A stretch of 64,000 nt of DNA from Photobacterium chitinilyticum (GCF_004104355.1 NZ_RJLM01000003.1:186001-250000), one strand, 5' to 3'; positions 47,320 to 57,074 are shown, numbered from the stretch's first letter. Numbers and translations: made by a program. The notes: generated from the sequence alone by a model not told the origin.

Positions 47320-49176
47320 TTATACCGACACTGATTGCCAGGTGCGGAGAATAATCCGCTCATCGCCGTCACGCCTCACCCAACCGTCTTTTTCCATCCG
47401 GTTCGCGAGTGGAATGGCGTACTTACGGCTCAACCCGGCACGAGTTTTTATGTCACCCATCGTGATACGATCCTGCGCCTGATGGTCTGCAACCACCGCC
47501 TGGACGATGCCTTGGTACAGCGCCATATCATAGTAAATGGTTTCATCCAGCGCGGTAATATACTTATAGTGTGCCAGCTGGCGCAGCCATTTCTTTCCGC
47601 CCGTCACCGACACCTTGTTCAGTTCCAGACCAGCCTTACCCAATCCACGAACTTGATCTAACAACGCCAACGCTTCAGCTGGCAAATCATCCTCATTTTC
47701 CCCCTGCCCGAGACACCACTTACCATGGCTCAGGTGCACTTTATCCTGCTGTTTTATCGCCTGCATAATCACCGATAACACCGTATCGTCCAACCGTAGC
47801 CGACTGCCAATTTCGCCGATGCCCATTGCACCATCTTCGGCCAACATTGTGAGCAAGGTGTGCTCGGTGTTCGCCAGCCATTCAGGCGCAAACATAATCG
47901 GAGCAAGATAACGGCCTTGATATTCCTTGATCGTACCGACTTTGCTGGTATCAAAATATCCCTGCAGATTTAACAGAAGCTGATACTTGAATGCAGGAGT
48001 CAAAACCGCAGGTAACTGATCTAACTCATCATAGATTCGACGTTTACGGCCTGATGGAATAAAGTCACACCACACCACCTCGCCACCATGCAGCAGACGA
48101 CTTCCCCCCTTGAGGATAATCGCAACACGCTGGGCAAACTGAAGTGGCAGCGGTTGTTTAAATACCAGTCGCGCCAGTTTCGTATCTGGGATATAACAGA
48201 GCTTGGCGATACCGTGCCACGTTCCTATAGCCACCTCGACTTCGCGCTGGCGCTTAGCCGGCGATGCCGTTTGGGTTTGGCTGATACGCACCACACAGTG
48301 TTCAGTCTGCATAATCACTGACTCAGTGCCGGTCAGAAGGTGACCTCGCCCAACTTCTTTACGGGTCAGTCCCTTAATATTGACCGCAACACGGCAGGTT
48401 CCTGACACCGAATCCAGTTGCTGATGATAAGCTTGAATCGAACGCACAGTACCCACCTTTCCCAAGGGGTAGCAGCGCACCTTATCGCCGATGCGCAAGC
48501 AGCCTTGCGCCAAGGTACCGGTCACAATCGTCCCGATCCCGTTAACAACAAAGGCACGGTCAACATACAGCAACGGCGGATTCACATCGCCAGAATGTTC
48601 AGGTTCAGAGTGCGACGCACATGACTCAGGAGCCGTACGTGTCCGCGCAACGGTCTCGATAACTAACTGTCGTAATGCCGGAATATTGTCTTGATGCAGT
48701 GCCGATACCGATACCAGCTCCGGTACCAGCTCTGTCATCTCCATCACATTTTCCAGCGCTTGTTCTTCAATCTCGGCCAACCGCTCCGGAGAAACCTTGT
48801 CACGCTTGTTTATACAAACAATGATCTCTTCTATCCCCATGGCGTGGGCAACCTGAACATGGGAGGTTGTCATCGGCATCCAGCCTTCGTCGGCCGCCAC
48901 CACCAGAATCAACGCATTCAGATGCCATACCCCGGCAACCATATTACGCAAATACCGCTCATGCCCCGGAACATCGATAACACCGATAGTATTGCCATCA
49001 TCATCTTGGAAATGAGCAAAACCCAGATCTTGAGTCATCCCCAGCGCTTGTTCATGAGGGCGGGCGGTAACAATACCTGTCAGCGCCTCAATCAGTGCAG
49101 TCTTGCCATGGTCAACATGCCCGGCCAGCCCGACAACAGCCTGATAGGCTGGTACTACATTTTTTACATGAATCAT
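47320..49176 (-). CDS. selB: Selenocysteine elongation factor SelB
   Basis: A 618-residue translation factor that brings Sec-tRNA to UGA codons with a SECIS. GTPase motifs: GHVDHGKT, DVPGHE, NKRD. C-terminal winged helices end with GLSRKYAIPLANRMEKDGWVRR, similar to the SECIS-binding end of E. coli SelB, and the length is the same. Switch I is unusual: PHEQALGMTQDLGF replaces the usual Glu-Glu-Lys-x-Arg-Gly-Met-Thr-Ile-Asp-Leu-Gly. Preceded by selA with 12 bases between, and followed by a strong terminator. Confidence 0.95.
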   Translation of the reverse strand: MIHVKNVVPAYQAVVGLAGHVDHGKTALIEALTGIVTARPHEQALGMTQDLGFAHFQDDDGNTIGVIDVPGHERYLRNMVAGVWHLNALILVVAADEGWMPMTTSHVQVAHAMGIEEIIVCINKRDKVSPERLAEIEEQALENVMEMTELVPELVSVSALHQDNIPALRQLVIETVARTRTAPESCASHSEPEHSGDVNPPLLYVDRAFVVNGIGTIVTGTLAQGCLRIGDKVRCYPLGKVGTVRSIQAYHQQLDSVSGTCRVAVNIKGLTRKEVGRGHLLTGTESVIMQTEHCVVRISQTQTASPAKRQREVEVAIGTWHGIAKLCYIPDTKLARLVFKQPLPLQFAQRVAIILKGGSRLLHGGEVVWCDFIPSGRKRRIYDELDQLPAVLTPAFKYQLLLNLQGYFDTSKVGTIKEYQGRYLAPIMFAPEWLANTEHTLLTMLAEDGAMGIGEIGSRLRLDDTVLSVIMQAIKQQDKVHLSHGKWCLGQGENEDDLPAEALALLDQVRGLGKAGLELNKVSVTGGKKWLRQLAHYKYITALDETIYYDMALYQGIVQAVVADHQAQDRITMGDIKTRAGLSRKYAIPLANRMEKDGWVRRDGDERIILRTWQSVSV

Positions 49177-49188
49177 GGTGTTCTCAAC

Positions 49189-50553
49189 CTATTTCTGGAA
49201 ACGCTGCAGATAGTGTTCGATTTGGCTTTCAAAGTGATGGAGATCATCATCAAGCAAAGTCGCCAGATTCAGCATCAGCCGATCAGCATGTAAATAAGCA
49301 ATAATCGGAGTTGGCATCGCACGCAGGGCATCAAGATGTTGTTGTGCCTTACCAGGTAACAACAAAGCCAGACCATAGCAATCATAGGTTTCAGATGGAA
49401 TTGAACCGCCACCCACCTGCATCTCCATCGGAACCATCTCGGCATACGGTGCCCATTTTGCTACCAGACGCTCAGCTAAGGCACGGGTGTGCTGGCAACG
49501 AAGGAGGGTATGCTGTGCGATACCTTCGCCTGAAGGTGTTTGGTTGAGTTTTCGGATCAGCAACTCTTCTAATAACGACAGAACAATACGCCCCGGCCGG
49601 AATGTCCGCATCATCGGGTTTTTAGCCAATATTTTTGTTAAACCCTGACGCCCTGCAATTATCCCGGCTTGAGGGCCGCCGAGAATCTTATCGCCTGAAA
49701 AACACACCAGATCGGCCCCCATTTGCAAATATCGGGAAAGCGACGTTTCGCTGCTGGCGTATTGTTCCGATGACAAGCCCGACCCTTGATCAACCACCAG
49801 CTGAACATGTTCGGGTAAGCGCTTGGCAACATCCTGAATATCCGGTGATTCGGTAAATCCTTGGATTGAAAAATTAGACTGGTGCACCATCAATACCATG
49901 GCAGTATTGTCGGTGATCGCGTTGATATAATCGTCGCTGGTAGTAATATTGGTGGTGCCCACCTCAACCAACTTGCAGCCAGAGAGCGCCAGGATATCGG
50001 GAATACGAAAACCGCCACCAATCTGAATTTGCTCACCGCGCGAAACAATCACCTCCTTGCCTGCGGCCAGCGCATGCAGGATCAAGTAAATAGAAGCCGC
50101 GTTATTGTTAACAATGACACAGTCCTCAGCACCAAGCCATGCATTGACTAACGTTGGTAGCAAACCATTTCGGCCGCCGCGCTTACCGGTAGCAAGCTCT
50201 AGCTCGAGGTTACTGTAACCGGTATTCACCTCACGCACGCTATCCCATATCTCAGTTACAATCGGCGAACGCCCCAGGTTGGTATGTACCGCAATGCCAG
50301 TGGCATTAAGCACTCTCATCTGACGCTTAGACTGCTGAACCTCGCAGACTTTGACTACTGCAGCTAACACATCTATACCCTCGGCACCTTGCACTTTAAA
50401 GCGCTCAGACTGACGAATAAGGGTAAGCTGAGAACGAATAATCTCTGTAACTACAGGCCGGCTCAAGGCTAAGACATAGGGTTGCAGGAAAGGATGTTGC
50501 AGAAGTTGTTCGACTTGAGGTAGACGATAATTGATTGCAGTTTTGACGGCCAC
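49189..50553 (-). CDS. selA: L-seryl-tRNA(Sec) selenium transferase SelA
   Basis: A 454-residue PLP enzyme converting Ser-tRNA(Sec) to Sec-tRNA(Sec). Visible motifs: NATGIAVHTNLGR, VNNNAASIYL, VSRGEQIQIGGGFRIPD, EVGTTN, VDQGSG and FSGDKILGGPQAGI, in which the Lys binds PLP. The region after it is clearly different from E. coli SelA (MMRTFRPGRIVLS for LKRALRADKMTLA). GTG start with AAGGAA upstream. It lies 93 bases after selC and heads selA-selB. Confidence 0.95.
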   Translation of the reverse strand: MAVKTAINYRLPQVEQLLQHPFLQPYVLALSRPVVTEIIRSQLTLIRQSERFKVQGAEGIDVLAAVVKVCEVQQSKRQMRVLNATGIAVHTNLGRSPIVTEIWDSVREVNTGYSNLELELATGKRGGRNGLLPTLVNAWLGAEDCVIVNNNAASIYLILHALAAGKEVIVSRGEQIQIGGGFRIPDILALSGCKLVEVGTTNITTSDDYINAITDNTAMVLMVHQSNFSIQGFTESPDIQDVAKRLPEHVQLVVDQGSGLSSEQYASSETSLSRYLQMGADLVCFSGDKILGGPQAGIIAGRQGLTKILAKNPMMRTFRPGRIVLSLLEELLIRKLNQTPSGEGIAQHTLLRCQHTRALAERLVAKWAPYAEMVPMEMQVGGGSIPSETYDCYGLALLLPGKAQQHLDALRAMPTPIIAYLHADRLMLNLATLLDDDLHHFESQIEHYLQRFQK

Positions 50554-50646
50554 TGGCGCATTCCTTGAACTGATCCAGATATAACAATGACCATGCTTTT
50601 ATTTCAAACATAGTCTGTACTGAAAGAGCCATTTAAGCGCTTGAAA

Positions 50647-50738
50647 TGGCGGAAGAGGCAGGAATCGAACCTGCCAGAGCCTATTCAGCTCACATCGGTT
50701 TTGAAGACCGAGAAGGCCACCAGACCTCATCTCATTCC
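50647..50738 (-). tRNA. selC: tRNA-Sec (UCA)
   Basis: The 92-base RNA has the special features of tRNA-Sec: a UCA anticodon in loop CUUCAAA on a 5-bp stem, a 6-bp D stem closed by a UGGU loop, a long variable arm (GAGCU with GGCUC), a GCAGG-CCUGC T stem with UUCGAUU, and encoded GCCA. The acceptor strands read GGAAUGAG and CUCUUCC; they pair perfectly only if U5 is bulged, so the 3' strand is one base short of the usual 8-bp helix. It lies directly upstream of selA. Confidence 0.9.
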
Positions 50739-51029
50739 GAAACTGCGTGCATACTATGCGAAGAAGGTGAATATTTTATTGATACAAATCATTTATCATA
50801 CAAATAAGCGAAATTTCTAGTGAGGCTGTAAAAAGACTATAAATTGAAAAACTAACCACGAAAATCACGTAGTTGTACCAATTTGGATAAATAGTTGTTC
50901 AGAAAATTGCGCAGGAATAATTACTGAGGAAAAAGCATCAGAGCTATAGCTGATCATCAGACGTACAAAAATACGCTGCTAAGTACTTTATTTTTCAGGT
51001 AGATATATGGAACTTAGAGATAAGAAAGC

Positions 51030-51104
<75 letters not shown>

Positions 51105-51245
51105 TTTATTGATATCATTAACTAGGTTGCTAATGATGTTTTGCATCGAACAGGGACATAATGTCAGATTATTCAGCGAAATAAAGCACCCGACCCAAAA
51201 ACTTGACATACATCACAAAAAAAGCAAACCAATCGCTTATTAAAC

Positions 51246-51263
51246 AACCACATAGATGTGGTT
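51246..51263. repeat. 18-bp near-perfect palindrome
   Basis: AACCACAT-AG-ATGTGGTT in the gap between tRNA-Gly and the small gene. A two-base loop is too tight for a normal hairpin, so an operator-like dyad is more likely. No partner site was seen. Confidence 0.4.
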
Positions 51264-51283
51264 TTGTCTGTCTCCACAAAGTA

Positions 51284-51310
51284 CAAAAGCTGGCTTTCTG
51301 CCAGCTTTTG
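51284..51310. terminator. Terminator after the small hypothetical gene
   Basis: CAAAAGCTGG, a 7-base loop, CCAGCTTTTG: a 10-bp stem with T-rich flanks on both strands, 18 bases past the stop of the 60-residue gene. Confidence 0.8.
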
Positions 51311-51327
51311 ATAAACACGTCATTCTA

Positions 51328-51510
51328 CTACTTGCTTGATGGGTACTCGCCTTCTTTCCTCTTCTGTGCCTTATTGCTTACCGTCCAGTGCTCATTAGGA
51401 TCATAGCTCTCATCACAAATATCTAGAGAAAACCCCATATCAACAATTTCTTTCAATGTCAGGTTATCAGCAAGTTTGGCAATCTCTCCTGACTTGTTAC
51501 GTAGCTCCAT
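51328..51510 (-). CDS. Small hypothetical protein
   Basis: A 60-residue acidic soluble protein (KLADNLTLKEIVDMGFSLDIC...), not recognised. In favour: a purine-rich AAGGTGGG upstream of the ATG, a balanced composition, its own terminator downstream, and no competing gene. No signal peptide, membrane segment or metal motif is visible. It lies between tRNA-Gly and the chitinase gene on the same strand. Confidence 0.55.
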   Translation of the reverse strand: MELRNKSGEIAKLADNLTLKEIVDMGFSLDICDESYDPNEHWTVSNKAQKRKEGEYPSSK

Positions 51511-51600
51511 AACCGCCCACCTTCATCAAATATCCAACGCCCAAGTGACATTTTAAATATAGTGCCGCCTTTGACATTTGTCTTGTTGCCTCGCTAGGTA

Positions 51601-51628
51601 GAAAACAGCCCTGCTCAGGCAGGGCTGT
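51601..51628 (-). terminator. Terminator of the chitinase gene
   Basis: Leftward: ACAGCCCTGC, loop CTGA, GCAGGGCTGT, then TTTTC. A perfect 10-bp stem about 30 bases past the stop. Confidence 0.93.
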
Positions 51629-51656
51629 AAACGGCGATTAGCTGTTAGAGCGTCAA

Positions 51657-53855
51657 TCAGATCTGTTGCCAAACATTACTTTGATCTGGCTGTTCGCCTT
51701 TTGTCCACCACTTCGCTTTATACTTCAAGCCGTTGTAGGTAACAATATCACCGCCAACGTAAACAGCACTAGAGTCCCAAGTTGTATTACTTTCAGCCGT
51801 TACAGTCACAGCGACAGTTGAACTCGCTTCCGCCTGACCATCTGACACAGTAACAACTAGATTAACAACTGTGTCAACGGATACCGCTGGTGCTGTAAAG
51901 GTGACATTCGCGCCTGCCGCTGTGCTGGTCACGGTGCCACTGGATACGGTATAAGTTAGTGAATCGCCATCAGCATCATCAGCCGAGACAGAAATCACCA
52001 CTTGCTGACCACTGGCTACCGTTGCAGTTGCTGGTGCTGTCAACACTGGAGCTGTATTACCACCATTTACGCTTCCTTTGACATTCACGACCACATCTTT
52101 GACAACGCTTTTACGGCCATCAGTCACCTTGACGGTTACCACTTCTTGTAGATTGGTCGCTGTGTTTGGCGCTTTATAGGTTACCGACGCACTACCATCA
52201 CCATTATCGACGACAGTTGCATTTGTCGCGCTAAAGGTTAGCTTGTCACCGGCATCAGCATCTGTCGCAGAAACAACAAAACTAATCACCTGCCCTGCAT
52301 CAGCCGACTGTGCTGCAGGAACGGTGAGTACCGGCGCGTTATTTGGTACCGTGCCTGTGGTAAATACACGGTCAATGGCTTCAGCCAATGGCGAACTCAA
52401 CTTGGTACACGTCTTAAGGTTGGTACCATGATTAATAAAGGTGCCTTCACACTTAATATCACCATGCACCTGCCAGACAATAACGCCGCCCAGGTTGTTA
52501 TCAACGATGTACTGTGCCTTCTTCTCGATAGCAGGCACATCATCATAGCTGAGGAAGTACTTACCTTTCACCGCGTAAGGTACTTCAGCATTAGCGTCCC
52601 ACTTGTGCTCCCATCCAGGCTGCTTAATTATATAGTTATAGTTCGGCTGCCCTTCGAAGACTTTCCAGTTATCCATATCTGCCGCTGAGTTAGTCGGGCC
52701 ATCGACACTAAAGTTTACGGTACGTTTTTCGGTCGGTGCGCCGACATAAGCCACAGGCTCTGTGGTCTGTACACCTCGGCCATAGAATGCGGCACCAAAG
52801 TTGATTTTATTTGACGGTACCCCTTTGGCTGCCATCCAGTTACGCAGGTAATCTAGGTTAAATTCAGCAAACTCCTCCTCTGGATAAGCGTAAAGCGGCG
52901 AATTATGCCCAGCTATGTTTGACCATCCCCCGTTAAGGTCGTAGGTCATCATGTTGAAATAATCCATGGAAGCAACAAGACGTGACCAGTTATACCCTTC
53001 CAGTTTTGTCGGCGCAGCCGAGAAAGCTGCCGTTAGCAGCTTGTTCGGACCGATCCGCTGACGAATATCTTCCATCAGCTGCTCAAAATCAGCGAAATCT
53101 GTCTGATTACCCGGGAAATTCATACCGCCACTTCCCGGGAATTCCCAATCAATATCAATACCGTCAAACCCTAAGGCCATAAGCTTGTCGACATCGGCAA
53201 GGAAACGCGCTTTCTTGACTGGATCTCGCGCCGTTTCAGGGAAATGCTTCGACATACTCCAACCACCTAACGAGGCCATGACCTTGACACCTTTCTGATG
53301 AGCAAGATCAATAAGGCCTGGCGCACCACCCGTCTTTTTCAGAGGAATTGGGAACTGTCCTGTAATACCTGTTGGTTCATGTAACCAACCGCTGCCTTGT
53401 TGAACAAAGCCTTGATTTTTAACTTTAAGGTACTGCTCCTGATTCCATGGTTCATTAACCGGGAATTGGTGAATATACTCTAGCTCCCCCCAAAGAATAT
53501 GGAAGTCCCAGCTGGAGTAAACGTCGGGATGAAGTAACGGGCCGGGCTCTTGTACAGCAGTCGGTTGGTAAATGTTTTTATTTCTCAGATCACCACTGTG
53601 CAGTGAGCCATCTTTGGCCACACCAAAGAAGGAAAAGTTCAGGATAGAATAGATATCCATATTAACATTCAGGTGAGTAGCTTCGCCCTTTACGCTAAAT
53701 CCTTCGTTCGGGCCTTTCCATGCTTCCCACTGGGTAAGGTAGCCGATCACATTTTTATCATGTGTCGGAGCCGCCTGAGCGGTACTGGCTACCCCTGTTA
53801 TTAACATTGCGGCTACGGCGCCGGCAACTTTGCCCAGGATCAATCCCTTTTTCAT
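51657..53855 (-). CDS. Secreted GH18 chitinase with Ig-like domains and CBM5/12
   Basis: A 732-residue exported chitinase. A Sec signal peptide (about 1-28, cleaving near AQA-AP) leads into a GH18 catalytic domain (about 33-510) with SLGGWS and the DGIDIDWE motif at 231-238; Glu238 is the catalytic acid. Two Ig/cadherin-like repeats follow (about 515-600 and 605-690), each opening with N-x-A-P-V-L-T and containing DADAGD or DADGD calcium-type motifs. A C-terminal chitin-binding CBM5/12 (about 692-732, WDSSAVYVGGDIVTYNG and KAKWWTKGEQP) ends it. It would hydrolyse chitin outside the cell, usual for Vibrionaceae. A single transcription unit with its own terminator. Confidence 0.95.
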   Translation of the reverse strand: MKKGLILGKVAGAVAAMLITGVASTAQAAPTHDKNVIGYLTQWEAWKGPNEGFSVKGEATHLNVNMDIYSILNFSFFGVAKDGSLHSGDLRNKNIYQPTAVQEPGPLLHPDVYSSWDFHILWGELEYIHQFPVNEPWNQEQYLKVKNQGFVQQGSGWLHEPTGITGQFPIPLKKTGGAPGLIDLAHQKGVKVMASLGGWSMSKHFPETARDPVKKARFLADVDKLMALGFDGIDIDWEFPGSGGMNFPGNQTDFADFEQLMEDIRQRIGPNKLLTAAFSAAPTKLEGYNWSRLVASMDYFNMMTYDLNGGWSNIAGHNSPLYAYPEEEFAEFNLDYLRNWMAAKGVPSNKINFGAAFYGRGVQTTEPVAYVGAPTEKRTVNFSVDGPTNSAADMDNWKVFEGQPNYNYIIKQPGWEHKWDANAEVPYAVKGKYFLSYDDVPAIEKKAQYIVDNNLGGVIVWQVHGDIKCEGTFINHGTNLKTCTKLSSPLAEAIDRVFTTGTVPNNAPVLTVPAAQSADAGQVISFVVSATDADAGDKLTFSATNATVVDNGDGSASVTYKAPNTATNLQEVVTVKVTDGRKSVVKDVVVNVKGSVNGGNTAPVLTAPATATVASGQQVVISVSADDADGDSLTYTVSSGTVTSTAAGANVTFTAPAVSVDTVVNLVVTVSDGQAEASSTVAVTVTAESNTTWDSSAVYVGGDIVTYNGLKYKAKWWTKGEQPDQSNVWQQI

Positions 53856-54420
53856 GTTTTACTCCACGTCATCATTACTAAATTCGTCCGGGTACGACTC
53901 GTATACTCTCGCAACCCACTAGTGACTCTTCGTTAGCAGCTTTCCGTCATGGTTTTTACATTCACAAGCTATTAGCCCTACAACAAAGAAACCATCATCC
54001 GAAGCATTTCTCCCAAGAGTTAGTAGTAATTCTTATATGAAGTTTTTTTGTTTCGCGAAAATTATTAAGCGTTTTTAATAAGACCTCTAGGAAATACGTG
54101 CAATTTGTGTAAACGACATAGCATTCGCCCTAAACACATTCCAACAAACCTGTTTCTGAACGCTGTACAGGATGATAACCAGCAAGAACATTCACATAGA
54201 AAAATAAGATAAAAAGGCACTTTTCAGGCAAAAAAAAATAGCACTTTATAGAATTGCATACTTTAAAAGCGCAATTAACCCTGGTGGGGATTATCCAGTT
54301 CTCGCAAAATTCAAGAATTTACAATAAAGTCAATAACATCAATTCCTATTAGCTTAATAAAAAGCTACTATATTAGATTATATCTTTGAGTAATTTCTAA
54401 CGCGCTAACAGGGATTGAAA
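53856..54420. other. AT-rich intergenic region between chitinase and cheV
   Basis: 565 bases between divergent genes, so it must hold both promoters. I see the small palindrome TTTCGCGAAA near 54,050 and the hairpin TAGCTT-AATAA-AAGCTA near 54,350, but no confident promoter, operator or RNA. No open frame of note. Confidence 0.6.
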
Positions 54421-55320
54421 ATGATCAAAACTGCAACGAATCAATCTCAGGGAATGCTGCTTTTTCAACTTACATCGCTCCAATCTTTTGCTATTGGAAC
54501 GTTGAAGGTAAAAGAAATTGTTCCTTACACACCTTTGACGGCTATTCCGCATTCGCATCCAACGGTATTGGGAGCAGCCAACCTACGTGGTGATACATTG
54601 CCAGTCATTGATATGGCTAAAGCAGTTGGCTATCCGCCACTAAGCAAAGATGAATTGAAAGACTGTTACATCATCATTACTGATTGCCGACGTATGCTCG
54701 TGGGCTTTTTGGTACGCGGGATCAATAAAATCACAGAATGTAATTGGCATAACATTGATGCACCGCCAAGCGCGCTGGGAAGCAATGTTTTTGTCACTGG
54801 TGTTATGAAGGTCGACGACAAGCTCATTCAGTTGCTCGATGTTGAATTACTGCTATCTAAAGTCTTCCCTGATAAACCTGGCAGCCTGCTTCCGGTTCTG
54901 ACCGATGTTCAGCGCGAGATACTTCGACCGCTTAAAATATTGCTGGTTGATGATTCCGCTGTTGCTCGGCGTCAGCTGTCACAAGCACTCGACAGTATCA
55001 GCATCCCTTACTTCATTGCGACAAATGGCAGCGATGCGCTCAATATGCTTCAGCATGCCGCTGATGTGGGCAGTCCTTTCGACATTATTGTCAGCGATAT
55101 TGAAATGCCGGGCCTTGATGGCTATGAACTAGCTTTCGAGGTCCAAAATAACAGTAGTCTAAACCATGCCTATATTATTCTGCACACATCACTGTCTAGT
55201 GAAATCAGTGTCTCACAGGCCCACCAAGTAGGTGCGCACGAGGCGCTCACCAAATTTGAGGCTAATGAGCTGATCCATGCCATGCTGCGAGGAGCAGAGA
55301 AAGTCAGCACCGTCGATTAA
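54421..55320 (+). CDS. cheV: Chemotaxis coupling protein CheV
   Basis: A 299-residue CheW-receiver fusion. Residues 1-160 form the CheW-like coupling domain (LKVKEIVPYTPLTAIPHSHPTVLGAANLRG); residues about 170-295 form a CheY-type receiver (ILLVDDSAVARRQ, VSDIEMPGLDGYE with the phospho-acceptor Asp, HTSLS, KFEANEL). It would link chemoreceptors to CheA with phosphorylation-dependent tuning. The ATG behind AGGGA is preferred; an in-frame TTG at 54415 is too close to the ribosome site. Monocistronic in appearance. Confidence 0.95.
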   Translation: MIKTATNQSQGMLLFQLTSLQSFAIGTLKVKEIVPYTPLTAIPHSHPTVLGAANLRGDTLPVIDMAKAVGYPPLSKDELKDCYIIITDCRRMLVGFLVRGINKITECNWHNIDAPPSALGSNVFVTGVMKVDDKLIQLLDVELLLSKVFPDKPGSLLPVLTDVQREILRPLKILLVDDSAVARRQLSQALDSISIPYFIATNGSDALNMLQHAADVGSPFDIIVSDIEMPGLDGYELAFEVQNNSSLNHAYIILHTSLSSEISVSQAHQVGAHEALTKFEANELIHAMLRGAEKVSTVD

Positions 55321-55351
55321 GCTCACCACTCGCTCTCATACCTTAAACAAC

Positions 55352-55380
55352 TAGGGCGCGCATAGTGCCCTATTCTCTAC
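55352..55380 (+). terminator. Probable cheV terminator
   Basis: TAGGGCGC, loop GCATA, GTGCCCTA (one G-T pair), followed by the pyrimidine run TTCTCTACTCCCC. A moderate hairpin without a pure T-tract. Confidence 0.5.
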
Positions 55381-55493
55381 TCCCCTCATCAGTGAAATTA
55401 TCTCGCACTTATTCGTTCCTTATACCTGCAGTCAAAATTCAGCTACGTTTATTGTTGTCTAGCTAACAACAGTAGACATCGAAGGGGGGTGAT

Positions 55494-56975
55494 ATGGGTG
55501 ATTTTATTCTACTGAGTATCGACTTTTTATCCGGTTTGTTCATTTTTATTATCGGTCTTGGGGTTCTACTTGCTATCTACATGTACATCGTCGATATCAG
55601 ACAACATAAACACGCGATTCGACATAATTACCCGGTTATTGGACGATTCCGTTATCTATTTGAAAAGCAAGGGGAGTTTTTCAGACAATATTTTTTCTCT
55701 ATGGATCGAGAAGAGATGCCCTTCAATCGAGCAGAGAGAAGCTGGGTTTATAAAGCAGCCAAAAACGTCGATCGTACCGTCGCCTTTGGCTCAACCCGGA
55801 GCCTAGATCCTGCTGGCACGATAATGTTCATGAATTGTGCATTTCCTACCCTAGAAGAAGATGCTGTCACGCCTGCTGCCATTACCATTGGTGGGAACTG
55901 CCGCTATCCCTATACGACCAACTCTATTTTTAACATATCCGGTATGAGCTTCGGAGCCATATCCAAACCTGCTGTCAGAGCACTCTCAAACGGAGCACAC
56001 ATTGCCGGCTGCTGGATGAATACCGGAGAGGGAGGACTAAGCCCTTACCACTTAGAAGGAAAGGCCGATCTGGTGTTTCAGATCGGCACGGCCAAGTACG
56101 GTGTCCGAGATGAAAACGGTGAGCTTAGCGAAGAAAAACTCAGCGAGATTGCTTCCCACTCTGAAGTCAAAATGTTCGAAATCAAAATTAGCCAAGGTGC
56201 GAAGCCCGGCAAGGGAGGTATGTTACCGGGTAAAAAAGTGACGGCTGAAATTGCCAAAATTCGAGGCATCCCCGAAGGGCAGGACTCCATTAGCCCCAAT
56301 GGCCACAAAGATATTCGCACTGTCGGTGATCTCCTTGATAAAATACACTGGATACGAGAAATAACAGGCAAGCCTGTTGGCTTTAAAGCCGTGATCGGAT
56401 CTTTACAGTGGTTCACCGATCTCCTCGATGAAATCGAGCGACGAGGAGCCAAAAGCGCTCCTGACTTCATCACTATAGACAGTGCTGACGGTGGCACGGG
56501 TGCAGCTCCCCAACCTTTGATGGACTATGTCGGGTTGCCGTTAAAAGAAAGTCTACCTCTTGTGGTTACTCTGCTCGAAGAAAGACAGCTCAAAGATCGC
56601 ATAAAAATCATTGCCTCCGGCAAGCTAATTACCCCATCAAAAGTGGCGTGGGCTATCGCGCTTGGAGCCGACTTTGTCGTTTCTGCACGAGGACATATGT
56701 TTGCTTTGGGCTGTATTCAGGCATTGCAATGCAACAAAGACACCTGTCCAACAGGTATCACAACGCATAACAAGAGGTTGCAACAGGGCCTTAACGTGGC
56801 GGACAAAACACATCGAGTTGCTAACTACAATAAATATATTCACTATGGCATTGGCCTGATAGCCCACTCCTGTGGTGTTACTAACGTCAGGCAATTAAAT
56901 AGATCACACATTAGAATTGTCACAGAAAGCGGCTTATCCGTCGCTTTGGAAAAGCTCTATGAAAATCACCGGTAA
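55494..56975 (+). CDS. Membrane-anchored FMN-binding glutamate synthase-like protein
   Basis: A 493-residue protein with an N-terminal hydrophobic helix (about 3-30) followed by a domain like the FMN/4Fe-4S barrel of glutamate synthase. Matching segments include FNISGMSFGAISKPAVRALS, GEGGLSPYH, ISQGAKPGKGGMLPG, ITIDSADGGTGAAP and the Cys cluster CIQALQCNKDTCPTGI, which fits a 3Fe-4S centre. The glutaminase domain of true GOGAT is absent, so the substrate is unknown; the family is often annotated as glutamate synthase but activity is unproven. A strong GGGGGG-containing ribosome site lies upstream. Confidence 0.85.
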   Translation: MGDFILLSIDFLSGLFIFIIGLGVLLAIYMYIVDIRQHKHAIRHNYPVIGRFRYLFEKQGEFFRQYFFSMDREEMPFNRAERSWVYKAAKNVDRTVAFGSTRSLDPAGTIMFMNCAFPTLEEDAVTPAAITIGGNCRYPYTTNSIFNISGMSFGAISKPAVRALSNGAHIAGCWMNTGEGGLSPYHLEGKADLVFQIGTAKYGVRDENGELSEEKLSEIASHSEVKMFEIKISQGAKPGKGGMLPGKKVTAEIAKIRGIPEGQDSISPNGHKDIRTVGDLLDKIHWIREITGKPVGFKAVIGSLQWFTDLLDEIERRGAKSAPDFITIDSADGGTGAAPQPLMDYVGLPLKESLPLVVTLLEERQLKDRIKIIASGKLITPSKVAWAIALGADFVVSARGHMFALGCIQALQCNKDTCPTGITTHNKRLQQGLNVADKTHRVANYNKYIHYGIGLIAHSCGVTNVRQLNRSHIRIVTESGLSVALEKLYENHR

Positions 56976-57074
56976 TTTTGTATCACAGCACGACAGTTTG
57001 ACGGTTTTCTGACAATAAAAAAGTCCTGCTATGACAAAGTAATGCTTCAGCCAAGCAACATTCGTAGAGTATCC

